From Paenibacillus borealis (GTDB lineage Bacteria; Bacillota; Bacilli; Paenibacillales; Paenibacillaceae): 64,000 bases of DNA. This document shows, in pieces, positions 24,996 through 34,100 of this stretch. The position numbers were made by a program, and so were the translations under genes. The stretch lies in contig NZ_CP009285.1 in NCBI RefSeq assembly GCF_000758665.1, forward strand, positions 5,084,001 through 5,148,000. The letters are read 5' to 3'. Every line of letters starts with the position of its first letter. The stretch's first letter is position 1. The notes under the pieces were generated by a model. It ran no database searches, was not told the DNA's origin, and was given only the letters and a program-made list of their open reading frames with translations.

Positions 24996-25730
24996 ATGAA
25001 CCGTTTATTCTTAAGACCAATCGCCCTGTCCGCCCTGCTGCTGTCCAGTATCGCAACCCCCGTATTCGCCAATGCAGACCGCACTCCGCCACAGGCACAG
25101 ACTGCCGCTGTCACCTTAAGCGCTGCCTCCGCACCTGTGCAAGGAAGTATCCTGATTGCTCCGCTTTATCCTGACTTAATAGCCCTGGCGGAAAGCTATG
25201 CACCGGAAACAGTTCAAGACTGGACCGATACACTCAGCAAATACAGTAAAGCTGCCCGCGTTAATGTTAAGGTTCTTAATCTTGAACCTGCAGGAGAAGT
25301 TACCGCTACAGCTGTGCAAGTAGCCACACCTGTAGTCTTGACAGCAGCCATTCCGTCCATTGCCGGTTCTGTGCCGGCAGCCACTCTTCCGGCCTCCGCA
25401 GTTGAACTGAAAGAGATCACCCAAATTGCCGGTGCAGGCGGAACATTTACTAACTCCGTAGCGGGAATTTCCGCTCCAGCCGTTGCAGATAACACCGTAT
25501 TCGCAGTCCCTGGCAGCCTCTCATCCGCCGGACTCACAGGTTCCGTAGCCATAACAGCAGCTGCAGCTCCGGCTCTGCTGCCAATGACAGAAGACAACGG
25601 TTTCTTCAAGGCACAGGCTGCACTGGCTGAAGCCGTTGAATCCAAAGATGCCGCTGCGGTCAAGCAGTCACTGGCCGGACTGCTGAAACAGTACAAGGAG
25701 CTCACAAGAAAGCTAGAAGAGGCAAAGTAA
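24996..25730 (+). CDS. Secreted Ala/Val-rich protein of unknown function
   Basis: A 244-residue protein with a classical signal peptide (MNRLFLRPIALSALLL.. cleavage after 'PVFA', about residue 26). The mature part is unusually rich in Ala, Val, Thr and Pro with few aromatic residues. It ends in an amphipathic charged helix ('KDAAAVKQSLAGLLKQYKELTRKLEEAK'). There are no Cys residues, no catalytic motif and no sortase or S-layer anchor. Start ATG 24996 follows GAGGAG. It is transcribed divergently from a two-component system, which may control it in response to an envelope signal. The family is not recognised. Confidence 0.75.
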   Translation: MNRLFLRPIALSALLLSSIATPVFANADRTPPQAQTAAVTLSAASAPVQGSILIAPLYPDLIALAESYAPETVQDWTDTLSKYSKAARVNVKVLNLEPAGEVTATAVQVATPVVLTAAIPSIAGSVPAATLPASAVELKEITQIAGAGGTFTNSVAGISAPAVADNTVFAVPGSLSSAGLTGSVAITAAAAPALLPMTEDNGFFKAQAALAEAVESKDAAAVKQSLAGLLKQYKELTRKLEEAK

Positions 25731-25776
25731 GCACGGTATAGCGCAGCTATACCAGCGGAGATATATTAATCAGAAA

Positions 25777-25815
25777 CAGCCGGATTGTCCGTTTAAGGAC
25801 AATCCGGCTGTTCTT
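25777..25815. terminator. Bidirectional intrinsic terminator
   Basis: CAGCCGGATTGTCC (25777-25790) and GGACAATCCGGCTG (25797-25810) form a perfect 14-bp stem followed by TTCTT, between the convergent secreted protein and OYE genes. Confidence 0.9.
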
Positions 25816-25847
25816 GTGTTATTGGCGAGAGATCATTTCCTAATCAC

Positions 25848-26960
25848 TCAGATGAGATTTGCTACCGATTCAGGTGTAAACGCCTGAAGCTCACTCAGCC
25901 GTCCGTCACGGATTTTGACTGCCCAGGCAGGGTCTCCGAGAAGCGCCCGTCCCACTGCCACCAGATCAAATTCGTTGTTGTTCAGCCGCTCCACAAGTCC
26001 CGGAAGTCCCGGATGATCCTGTCCTTCCCCTTCGGATGGATCACTGTCCATGCCAACCGATCCGACAGTAATGGTTGTCTTGCCTGTCAGCTTCTTCACC
26101 CAACCGGCAAAGCTAAGGTCTGAGCCGGCAAACTCGGGTTCCCAGAAACGGCGTACCGAGCAGTGGAAGATATCTACTCCGGCGTCCACCAGCACGTTCA
26201 GCAGGTCCTTCAGCTGTTCAGGAGTATCCGCCAGCCTGGCAGTGTAATCGCCCATTTTCCACTGGGACAGACGCATGGCAACGGGATAATCCGGACCTAC
26301 GACAGCACGGACCGCTTCGACTACCTGAACCGCAAACCGGGCACGCTTTACCAGATCACCGCCGTAGCGGTCAGTCCGCTGATTCGTCTTCGCCCAGAAG
26401 AACTGGTCTATCAGAAAGCCATGGGCTCCGTGAAGCTCAATGCCGTCGAAGCCGGCTTCTTTGGCATGAAGTGCTGCAGAGGCATAAGCCTGAATAACAT
26501 CCGCTATTTCCTCTTCAGTCATCGGCTCTCCTGCCTTGTTACCCTCCAGATCCAATCCTGAAGGACCGATTGACGGGGCTTCCGGGTTAGGCTGGGAACC
26601 ATTCGGCCGGATCATACCCATATGCACGATTTGCGGGAAAATCCTGCCCCCTGCTTCATGCACCTGTCTGACCACTTCAGCCCAGCCGTTCAATGCTGCT
26701 TCACTATAAAGCTTAGGTAAACCGGGCTCACTGGTTGCTGACGGATGGTCAATTATGGCACCTTCGGTTATCACAAGACCGACACCGTTCTCGGCACGGC
26801 GACGGTAATAAGCGGCTACATCCGGTCCCGGCACACCTTCAGGCGAGAAGGCACGGGCCATCGGCGACATGACAATTCGTGTCGGCAGGGTCAATTGATG
26901 TATAGTATAAGGCTGAAACAAGGCTTGTACGGAATGATTGTTGTTCTGCAGATGAGTCAT
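25848..26960 (-). CDS. Old-yellow-enzyme family NADH:flavin oxidoreductase
   Basis: A 370-residue FMN-dependent ene-reductase. The TIM-barrel landmarks are present: 'LFQPYTIHQLTLPTRIVMSPMARAF', 'LVITEGAIIDHPSA', 'RIFPQIVHMG', 'FDGIELHGAHGFLIDQFFWAKTNQRTDRYGGDLVKRARFAVQVVEAVR' (His/His substrate pocket) and 'TVGSVGM' with 'LVAVGRALLGDPAW' for FMN phosphate binding. It reduces activated alkenes, nitro compounds or other electrophiles. ATG 26960 is chosen because a strong GGAGGTG site lies before it. It is divergent from a TetR regulator that probably represses it. Confidence 0.92.
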   Translation of the reverse strand: MTHLQNNNHSVQALFQPYTIHQLTLPTRIVMSPMARAFSPEGVPGPDVAAYYRRRAENGVGLVITEGAIIDHPSATSEPGLPKLYSEAALNGWAEVVRQVHEAGGRIFPQIVHMGMIRPNGSQPNPEAPSIGPSGLDLEGNKAGEPMTEEEIADVIQAYASAALHAKEAGFDGIELHGAHGFLIDQFFWAKTNQRTDRYGGDLVKRARFAVQVVEAVRAVVGPDYPVAMRLSQWKMGDYTARLADTPEQLKDLLNVLVDAGVDIFHCSVRRFWEPEFAGSDLSFAGWVKKLTGKTTITVGSVGMDSDPSEGEGQDHPGLPGLVERLNNNEFDLVAVGRALLGDPAWAVKIRDGRLSELQAFTPESVANLI

Positions 26961-27040
26961 GCAGCGCACCTCCAATATGATTTTGGTTCCCCGATTGATG
27001 GGGTACGATTGCAATATTAGCAATGCGCCCAACCTCATTC

Positions 27041-27097
27041 AACCAACAATCCGCGCCTTCTGTTGCTTAAACGAAATGAAAAATGATATTGTTGGTT
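27041..27097. promoter_or_regulatory. Candidate operator between OYE and TetR genes
   Basis: AACCAACAAT (27041-27050) and ATTGTTGGTT (27088-27097) are perfect inverted copies, 37 bases apart, in the divergent intergenic region. This is a good candidate binding site for the TetR protein. The long spacing would suit two dimers or a loop. Confidence 0.5.
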
Positions 27098-27152
27098 ATT
27101 AAGAGTTCAAAACGTTAAATCATTAGTTTGCAGAAAGGAGCATGGATAGAGG

Positions 27153-27749
27153 ATGCCCAGTATTCTTTCACCGAACCCGAACGACCCGCGCGTCATCCGG
27201 ACACGCCAGTTAATTCTGGACTCATTCGCCGAGCAGTTAAATACTATGGACTTCAATGCAATCACCATACAGGATATCACGAGAAAAGCTACGATTAACC
27301 GGGCCACATTCTATGCTCATTTCCCTGACAAATACGCACTGCTCGAATCTTTTCTGTCAGATGCTTTCACGGAGCTTGTCCTCCGCAAAATCGATGACCA
27401 GGCAACCCTGACGGAGGAAACACTTCATACGCTGGTTGCCGCTCTTTGCGATTACCATGAATCAAGCCATCACTGCCTGAAGAAATATGATTCTCTGGCG
27501 CTGATTATTGAAGAGAATATTAAGATGCAGCTGGAGCAGCTGCTGAAAAGACTTCTAAGCGGGGCAAACAGCACTGCAGATAACCGCACACTGCAAACGG
27601 CTGCTACTCTGTTAAGCTGGTCCATCTACGGAGTAACCTACCGCTGGAATAAGGAAGGACGGCATGAATCTCCTTCTGCCCTGGCCGGCAGATTAGTACC
27701 TTTGATGAACAACGGAGTCTCCTTGTTAACTGCCGCTGGCGGAGAGTGA
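27153..27749 (+). CDS. TetR/AcrR family transcriptional regulator
   Basis: A 198-residue regulator. The N-terminal helix-turn-helix is 'ILDSFAEQLNTMDFNAITIQDITRKATINRATFYAHFPDKYALLESFL' (residues about 18-65), followed by an all-helical ligand-binding domain ending in 'LLSWSIYGVTYRWNKEGRHESPSALAGRLVPLM', typical of the TetR_C subgroup found next to oxidoreductases. It is divergent from the OYE gene, with a perfect inverted repeat between them, and probably represses that gene until an electrophile or antimicrobial binds. A GGAG ribosome site precedes ATG 27153. Confidence 0.92.
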   Translation: MPSILSPNPNDPRVIRTRQLILDSFAEQLNTMDFNAITIQDITRKATINRATFYAHFPDKYALLESFLSDAFTELVLRKIDDQATLTEETLHTLVAALCDYHESSHHCLKKYDSLALIIEENIKMQLEQLLKRLLSGANSTADNRTLQTAATLLSWSIYGVTYRWNKEGRHESPSALAGRLVPLMNNGVSLLTAAGGE

Positions 27750-28337
27750 GAAGCTGATTTCGCTCAAAACCTTCTGATGGTTCTCCCCCGCCCGGCAGGC
27801 AGCACATTCTTTCCAGCCTCAGGCAGAGTCAACATAAGAAGCGGAAACGGCTACGCCGTCCTTTAAAGGATGGTGCGTTTCAGCGAGAAATAGAAGGATA
27901 AGTTATCAGGCAAAGCATATAAATTCTTATATTTGAACAAAATCACCCTAAAGGGTGAATCAAGCAGGGCTTATGCGATCTGTGCAGCTTATGCAGATTT
28001 ACGGCCACTTCACACTGCTCCATTCAGACTACTTCTTGAGTAGTCCAGGTGTGAAATCAAGTACACTAATTTTGCTCTTCATATCCTCCTTTTGGCAACA
28101 TTTATTGAAATTAGAGGGATTTATCCCTTTGATTTCTGCATACTGCTGACTTCTGGAGGATTCAGTGGATCCCTGATTCAAGAACAAGTTCTTCCTTCAG
28201 TCGGAAACGGATCTGCTCCAATTTCCAATGAAAAGTATCCAGGGCTTTATGCACGTTTTATCCACAACAGACGAATATCATAATTTCCAACATAAACAAA
28301 AAGGAGCGCAGCCTTTCTGCGCTCCTCACCTCCACCA
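27750..28337. other. Intergenic region of about 590 bases with small palindromes
   Basis: No credible gene. It holds a near-palindrome around a CCTTTAAAGG core (about 27860-27880), a TCACCC/GGGTGA hairpin (27943-27958) and a larger hairpin (28009-28055) in which TTCACAC/GTGTGAA encloses GACTACT/AGTAGTC. Short frames here lack a suitable start or are of only a few codons. Confidence 0.5.
28009..28055. repeat. Interrupted palindrome / hairpin
   Basis: Outer arms TTCACAC (28009-28015) and GTGTGAA (28049-28055) enclose inner arms GACTACT (28027-28033) and AGTAGTC (28039-28045). The role is unknown. There is no T-run, so a terminator is unlikely. Confidence 0.5.
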
Positions 28338-29978
28338 CTACTTTCGCTTCCGCTTCTTCTGCTTGCCTCCAGACTTTTTCCGGCCTTGGCTGGAATGCTT
28401 ATTGCCCTTCGCAGGGTGATTATGACGTTCTTCCGATCGTCCCTGATGACCCTCTGTCAATTCCTCCGCAGCCTCCATCTGTGCTCTGGCTCCGGGTACC
28501 TTGACCTGCAGGGAAGGCTGCGGCCTTCCACCGGCTTCTCTCCTCTTGCGCAGTGCCCCCACCGCATAAATGCCCGAGAACAGCAGAACAAACATAATTC
28601 CCGCTGCCAGACCTCCGCCCTGTCCGGGAATGAGCGGCATGCTGGCAAGAATGGCTACCAGGCTCCCCATGGCAATCCAAGAGCTGTAGGGATAGCCGCG
28701 TAATCCGCGCTGTCCGGTGAACGGTCCCCCATTGCGCTGGCGCAGCCTGTAATGGCTGGCCATGATAATGAAATAGGAGAACAGCAGCGCGAAGCCGCCG
28801 GAGCTGACCAGAAACAAGTAGACTCCCTGCGGCAAAAGCAAGCCAAGCCCCAGACCGGCCAGCATTGCGCTGCCGGAGATGATTATACCGCGGTATGGAA
28901 TATCCGAGCGGTCCCGCATCCAGCCCGGAGTATGTCCCTCCTCCGCCAATGAGCGGAGCATCCGGCCGAGGCCGAATACTGAGGCTAGCATCGTAGACAA
29001 AATAGCGGAAACCAGGACGATATTCATCACCGTCCCGGTCCAGCCGAGCCCATACAGGCTGAGCGCAGACACAAACGGACTGATTTGTTCGGAGACCAGA
29101 GCCCGGGGCAGCAGCAGAAACAGTGCGGCCATCGCAGCCAGATAGAGGCTGACCAGGAGCAGGATTGTCCGCCGGATCGCTCTTGGAACAGTGACTCCGG
29201 GATTACCTGTTTCCGAGGCAGCCAGGCCCAGCACTTCAAATCCAGCATATGTAAACATCACCATGAGCATGCTGCCCGCGATACCGGCAATCCCCCCGGG
29301 GAAAAAGCTCTGGCTGCGCACCACATTAATTCCTGCGGCTCCTGCCCCCCTGCTTCCGATACCCGCTACAATAGCCACCGCGATCACAATAAAAGCTACA
29401 ATGGCCAGCAGCTTGAAGGCTGCCAATCCGCTCTCAAGCTTCCCCAGCCGTTCTGCCCCGAGCAGATTCAGCAGCGTTACCAGAATGATGATTCCCGTGC
29501 CGGCCAGCGCCAGCGGCAGAGCAGGGAACCAGCCCTGCAGCAGAATGGATACTGCTGTTGCTTCACTGGACATCGCAAGCACGAGGCCTGTCCAGTATAC
29601 CCAGCCGACTGTAAATCCCGCTCCCCGGCCAAACGCCTGCTCGGTATACGTGCGGAACGAGCCCGGTGCCGGATTCGCCACTGTCATTTCCGACAGGGCG
29701 GACAGGATCAGATAGACCAGGACACCTCCGATTACATAGGCCAGCAGCACAGACGGTCCTGCCGCCCGGATCGCCACGGAAGACCCCAGGAAGAATGAAC
29801 CGCCGACCACTGTCCCCAGCGCCAGCATCGTCAGCTGCCATACGGATAACCCCTTTTTCCCCGGATGCCCGGTCTCACGCAGTTTCTGTATCTTCTCCAG
29901 CTTGTCCAGCTTCTCCAGTTTCGCCAGCTTCTCCAGCTTCTCACGCTTCACCTGATTGCCTTGCTTCCCTTCCTCCAT
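28338..29978 (-). CDS. APC-family amino acid permease with a repetitive N-terminal extension
   Basis: A 546-residue transporter with 12 membrane segments of the amino acid-polyamine-organocation type ('WQLTMLALGTVVGGSFFLGSSVAIRAAGPSVLLAYVIGG', 'MLMVMFTYAGFEVLGLAASETGNPGVTVPRAIRRT'). A 40-residue extension before the first membrane segment consists of Leu-Glu/Asp/Ala-Lys triplets (LEKLAKLEKLDKLEK), encoded by six 9-base repeats. The C-terminus is a 60-residue hydrophilic tail ending in a Lys/Arg cluster. Both ends lie in the cytoplasm and are unusual for the family. ATG 29978 is supported by GGGAGG. The substrate is unknown. Confidence 0.88.
   Translation of the reverse strand: MEEGKQGNQVKREKLEKLAKLEKLDKLEKIQKLRETGHPGKKGLSVWQLTMLALGTVVGGSFFLGSSVAIRAAGPSVLLAYVIGGVLVYLILSALSEMTVANPAPGSFRTYTEQAFGRGAGFTVGWVYWTGLVLAMSSEATAVSILLQGWFPALPLALAGTGIIILVTLLNLLGAERLGKLESGLAAFKLLAIVAFIVIAVAIVAGIGSRGAGAAGINVVRSQSFFPGGIAGIAGSMLMVMFTYAGFEVLGLAASETGNPGVTVPRAIRRTILLLVSLYLAAMAALFLLLPRALVSEQISPFVSALSLYGLGWTGTVMNIVLVSAILSTMLASVFGLGRMLRSLAEEGHTPGWMRDRSDIPYRGIIISGSAMLAGLGLGLLLPQGVYLFLVSSGGFALLFSYFIIMASHYRLRQRNGGPFTGQRGLRGYPYSSWIAMGSLVAILASMPLIPGQGGGLAAGIMFVLLFSGIYAVGALRKRREAGGRPQPSLQVKVPGARAQMEAAEELTEGHQGRSEERHNHPAKGNKHSSQGRKKSGGKQKKRKRK
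29892..29945. repeat. Tandem 9-bp repeat, six units
   Basis: Six consecutive units of CTTCTCCAG or a variant fill 29892-29945 inside the permease gene. On the coding strand each unit reads CTGGAGAAG, giving Leu-Glu-Lys. Unit number could vary by slippage without breaking the frame. Confidence 0.85.
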
Positions 29979-30322
29979 AATCCTGCCTCCCGGTTTGAGA
30001 TAACAGAAGTATCTGCATTTTCCGGGGAAATTAGCCAAACTGCCTCGGTCAACAATGATGAACCTGTTGGCAGCCGTGTGTCTTGCATAGCCAAAAGAGT
30101 CTGACTTATTCATGCTTGCGGACCCGGTGCCGTTATCGCAATGGCAAAAAGGGACTTCCAGCTCTTACGGACACAGGTGACCTTATCACTTGAAATCCTC
30201 CTGCTCCAGGCCTGAATCCGCGGGAATAACGGCCCTCAGGTCCGCAAGCTTCAAAAACCAGCTGATTTCGACTGAATAAGGCCTTCTGTGTCCGCAACTG
30301 CCGTTTAAATCATCTGCAGCAC
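29979..30322. other. Intergenic region of about 340 bases with a four-unit palindromic repeat
   Basis: No gene is supported. The stretch between the permease start and the cupin gene end is dominated by the four-module repeat at 30118-30295. Confidence 0.6.
30118..30295. repeat. Four-module REP-like palindromic repeat
   Basis: Four related 19-20 base modules: GCGGACCCGGTGCCGTTAT (30118-30136) and ACGGACACAGGTGACCTTAT (30167-30186) forward, then ATAACGGCCCTCAGGTCCGC (30226-30245) and ATAAGGCCTTCTGTGTCCGC (30276-30295) inverted. Modules are 49-50 bases apart within each pair. Module 1 matches 3 best and module 2 matches 4 best, so the RNA could fold into two long-range stems. It has the look of a repetitive extragenic element. 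Confidence 0.7.
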
Positions 30323-31015
30323 CTAGCGGCGCGGATACATCGGGTATGGATAAAATGCCGCCGCAGGCTGCTGGGCTGTGTATGAAGGCATTCCCTTGGC
30401 GGCTTTGCCCGTGTTCATACCTTCCGTCATACCGTTATAAGGCATCGCCTGTGCATTGGGATGAACGCCATTCTCTGCGGCACCGGAAACCACACATCCC
30501 GGAGGAGGTCCAAGAATCACCGATTCCTTCAGCGGGGCAACCGCCTTGGCATAGTCCTCTTCATTGATACAATAGGCCCGCTGGATCACCTCTTTGGGAA
30601 TCGCACGCAGGAAGTCTGACCCGAACACAATATCAGGCGTAGGCGCATCGAAGATGGTCAGGAAATGGACCTGGTCACTCTCGGCCAGAATCCAGTGGAA
30701 CCAGCCCTTGGGGAAGATGGACACCTGTCCGGGCTTCAGATGATAGGTCATCAGCTTCTGGGTGAACGGATCGAACACTGAGGTAATCAGCTCGCCGCTG
30801 ATGACGAACACCATCTCCGTCACATTCGTGTGCCAGTGCGGCTGAACAATAAACCCCTTGCTCATATGCGCATTGAAGAACCCGTTCCGGATCGCCGGAA
30901 GCTGCTCGCCAAAAAGCTGTGTAATATAATTATTGGCATCCCTTTTATAGTTAAGTACCTGGTTTGAATCGGCTGCGAGCTTCACGTCCGGGGCCTGCAA
31001 TACTGGATCCAGCAT
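30323..31015 (-). CDS. Cupin-domain protein, spore/oxalate-decarboxylase-like
   Basis: A 230-residue protein with one cupin barrel. Motif 1 'GFIVQPHWHTNVTEMVFVISGE' gives the metal ligands His-x-His and Glu, and motif 2 'PGQVSIFPKGWFHWI' gives the last His. 'YKRDANNYITQLFGEQLPAI' before it matches the germin/oxalate-decarboxylase-related cupins of Bacillales. The last 60 residues are a Pro/Gly/Ala/Tyr-rich tail ('AAAFYPYPMYPRR'), which suggests a surface or coat location. A GGAGG site precedes ATG 31015. The enzyme activity, if any, is unknown. Confidence 0.82.
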   Translation of the reverse strand: MLDPVLQAPDVKLAADSNQVLNYKRDANNYITQLFGEQLPAIRNGFFNAHMSKGFIVQPHWHTNVTEMVFVISGELITSVFDPFTQKLMTYHLKPGQVSIFPKGWFHWILAESDQVHFLTIFDAPTPDIVFGSDFLRAIPKEVIQRAYCINEEDYAKAVAPLKESVILGPPPGCVVSGAAENGVHPNAQAMPYNGMTEGMNTGKAAKGMPSYTAQQPAAAFYPYPMYPRR

Positions 31016-31135
31016 ATTAATGTTCCTCCTATAAGCTTAAGTTTGGTAAGCCCAGGCTCAGCTGGGCATTCGTCCAGATACTGTATGCCGGGGAGGAACA
31101 TTTTGACACCGCAGCCTGAGCCTTGAATCCGATAA

Positions 31136-31157
31136 TAAAAAAGCCGGCCCAGGCGGC
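31136..31157 (-). terminator. Possible terminator of the kinase-GGDEF gene
   Basis: On the minus strand a short GC stem (GCCG with CGGC around a seven-base loop) is followed by TTTTTTATT, 41 bases after the stop codon. The stem is short. Confidence 0.45.
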
Positions 31158-31197
31158 CATTTCTTGGCACACCGGGTCAGCCTCTGATTACACTCCC

Positions 31198-34100
31198 TTA
31201 TCTCTCGAACAGCGTGACACAATTGCGGCCTTCCGCTTTGGACTGATACAGTGCGTCGTCACCCAGCTTATAGATATCCTCCTCGCGGAGTCCGTCTACA
31301 AGAACGGCTGCTACGCCGATGGATACGGTAATTCTTCCGTATTCCGGGCTAAGATCATGCTGAATCCGCAGCTCCGCGATGCCTCTTCTGACCGCTTCGG
31401 CATATTCCCGCGACTGCTGGGGGGTGAACCCGGTCACGACTATGCCGAACTCCTCTCCGCCCAGCCGGAACGCGACACCGTCCGCCCGTTCAGCCAGATT
31501 TTTCAGCAGCTGGCCGACTCTCCGTAATACGGTATCTCCCTCGTAATGGCCGTAGGTATCGTTGTACTTTTTGAAATAGTCAATATCGAGCATCAGGTAG
31601 GTCAAATGCCGTTTGTCTGCAGCTGCCTTGTCTACCTCGTCCAGGAACAGCTTATTGAAGTATCTGCGGTTATACAGTCCTGTCAGTTCGTCGGTAATCG
31701 AGATTTGCTCGATCAGACCGATATATTTGTTCAATTCCTCGTTGTTAAACTCCAATTCCTTGGTCCGTTCCACCACGAGCTCCTCCAGATGCTCCTTATG
31801 CCGCCGCAGCTCTTCTTCCGCCTTCTTGCGCTCGGTAATATCCTTGACCGTTCCCTGAATGGCCGGTTTGTCCATATACATAATCCGGACCACCTTATGG
31901 ATCACGATGACTTCACGGGCCTTGTCTTTGTGAACCAGCTTGGTCTCATATTCATCAGGTACCTGCTTGCCTTCAACCCTTCTGGAATAATAGTGCATCA
32001 CCTTCGCCTTCTCGGAGGGGCTGATGAAGTTCTCGAAGGGCTGATCCAGCATCTCGTCCATCTCATACCCCAGCATCTGCGCCAGGGCCTCATTGACGTA
32101 TGTGCACCGCTTATCCTGGGTAATAAAAACTCCGTCCTGCAGATTGTTCACCAATTCACGGTACTTCTCTTCCGAACGCTCCAGCTCTGTATAGAGGCTG
32201 GCATTCTCAAGCGAGAACACCATTTCCCTGGATAATAGATTGATGATCCTCATCCGTTCCTTGGTGAACACACCGGTAACCAGATTATTCTCCAGATAAA
32301 TGATGGCAATCGTCTTATTCTGGTTGATCAGCGGCATACAGACCATCGATTTCGGCTGATGCTTCACAATATAAGGATCGTTCACAAACGGCGTCTCCGA
32401 AAAAGCATCATTGTAGATTAAGCTCTCCCGGCTCTCTTCCACCTGTCTGATAATTGAGACCGGCAGATTATCCAGCCGTGACGACTCATGAACAGCCACT
32501 GAGATTCTGTCAACATCGGCTTTATATTCACCCTCCACCAGAAGATTCGCCTGGGAGGTCATCAGAATGCAGCCCCGCTGGGCTCCGGCATTCTTGATGA
32601 CTATTTCCATGAGCGCTTCCAGCAGATTGTTCAGCTCGATTTCCTTGGAGATCGCCTGGGAGGCCAGGATCATTGAGTTCAGGTCGATGCTCTCGGTGTA
32701 GTCCGTAACCGTCCGGCCATGCAGGAATTCCTTCGTATTAATTTTTTTGACAATGGAAGAGTAGCGGTCGTTAATGAATTTAATCTTCTCTTTGGCCCCC
32801 CAGACCGAATAATAGTACACGGATTGTCTGAGCAAATAAGCGGCGAACTCATTGAATTCCTTGTGATAATAGAACCGGGCGGCCAGCTCATTGCTGAGTG
32901 CCTTATACCGTACAAAGCTTCCCTGCTCACTGGTCTCTATCGCCAAATCATAATAGTGGCTTGCCTGGTTGTCGTTCCCCGCGATTCTCGCCCATTCGGC
33001 CTTCATCAGATATTCATGCTGGCGGAAGGTTCCCGGCGCATTCCTGGCCCATTTACGGACCCTCCCGTACTCTTTGCGCATTCTGGACTTGGCTTTACGT
33101 TTGCCGTTCACACCTAAATCCTTATAGGCATAAGCCAGATTCAGGAAAGTATACAGGGCGAATTCCTCCATAAAAGCAGAACCGGCAAGCGTTCCGATAA
33201 TCGGGTAAGCCTTCTCGATATACTCCAGCGCTTCATGATGCTTCTCATAGGTGAACAGCAGCTTCATTTTATATATATAATAGATGGCAATTCCCGAATA
33301 ATACCGTGCTTCTTCCAGCTGGCTCAAATAGGCCACTTCATTAAATGACTCACTGTTGAAGGAAATCGGGTCCGGCAGCTCGCCTGCAAGACTGCGGAAA
33401 TACTGCCGGGCCAGCTGCGCTGTGGCAAGCGATTCCTTATACTTCGTATTCTCAATCATAGAGATCGTACGGGTGCTCTCCTGAAGCGTGGTCGCAATGT
33501 CCATCGACGGGTTCCAGAGATTCACATAGAACGCGGAATGGGCGAGATAGAGCAGATCCCCGGTCCGCAGACTGGCTTCAATCGAGGTGCCGAACCAGTC
33601 CTGTAAGGTATCCCAGGGCTCGGTCCAGGAATGGCTGAACAGCGTATATAGCACATGCGCCGCGCCTTTCCACTGCAAGTCATTGAACTTGTCATTAATT
33701 CTGATGCCCAGCCGCCCGAATTCAAATGCCCCCTTGGTATCACCGAAGCCGGACAAGAGCATCGCATATCCGATAAAAGCAAGTGCCGACTCAGGGGAAT
33801 TGCCGTATTTCAGGGTCAGGCCGACCTTTTTGAGGACGACCAGACCAAACAGCGAAGTCTCACCTGAAATAAAAGATGGCGGGATAAAATTAATCAGCAG
33901 CCGCATAACCAGCTTCATTTCCGGATCTTTCATTTCCGGGGACGCAAAAATTCCTTCCGGTGTTCTTCCCCGCAGCGATGCCTTGATCACCAGCAGCTCC
34001 TTCAGTACAGAGGCCATTCCCACCTTAGCTGGAATCCGGATTCCCATCGCTTGTAATCCTTGTCTGCCTGCAGCGATCGATTCCGGCATCATCCCCAGAT

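Noticed and set aside
28029..28082. Minus-strand 17-codon frame (MKSKISVLDFTPGLLKK) after a GGAGG sequence, as a possible signal peptide or leader gene
   Set aside because: The GGAGG lies only two bases before the ATG, too close for initiation, and the frame overlaps a hairpin. No linked processing or transport gene is present.
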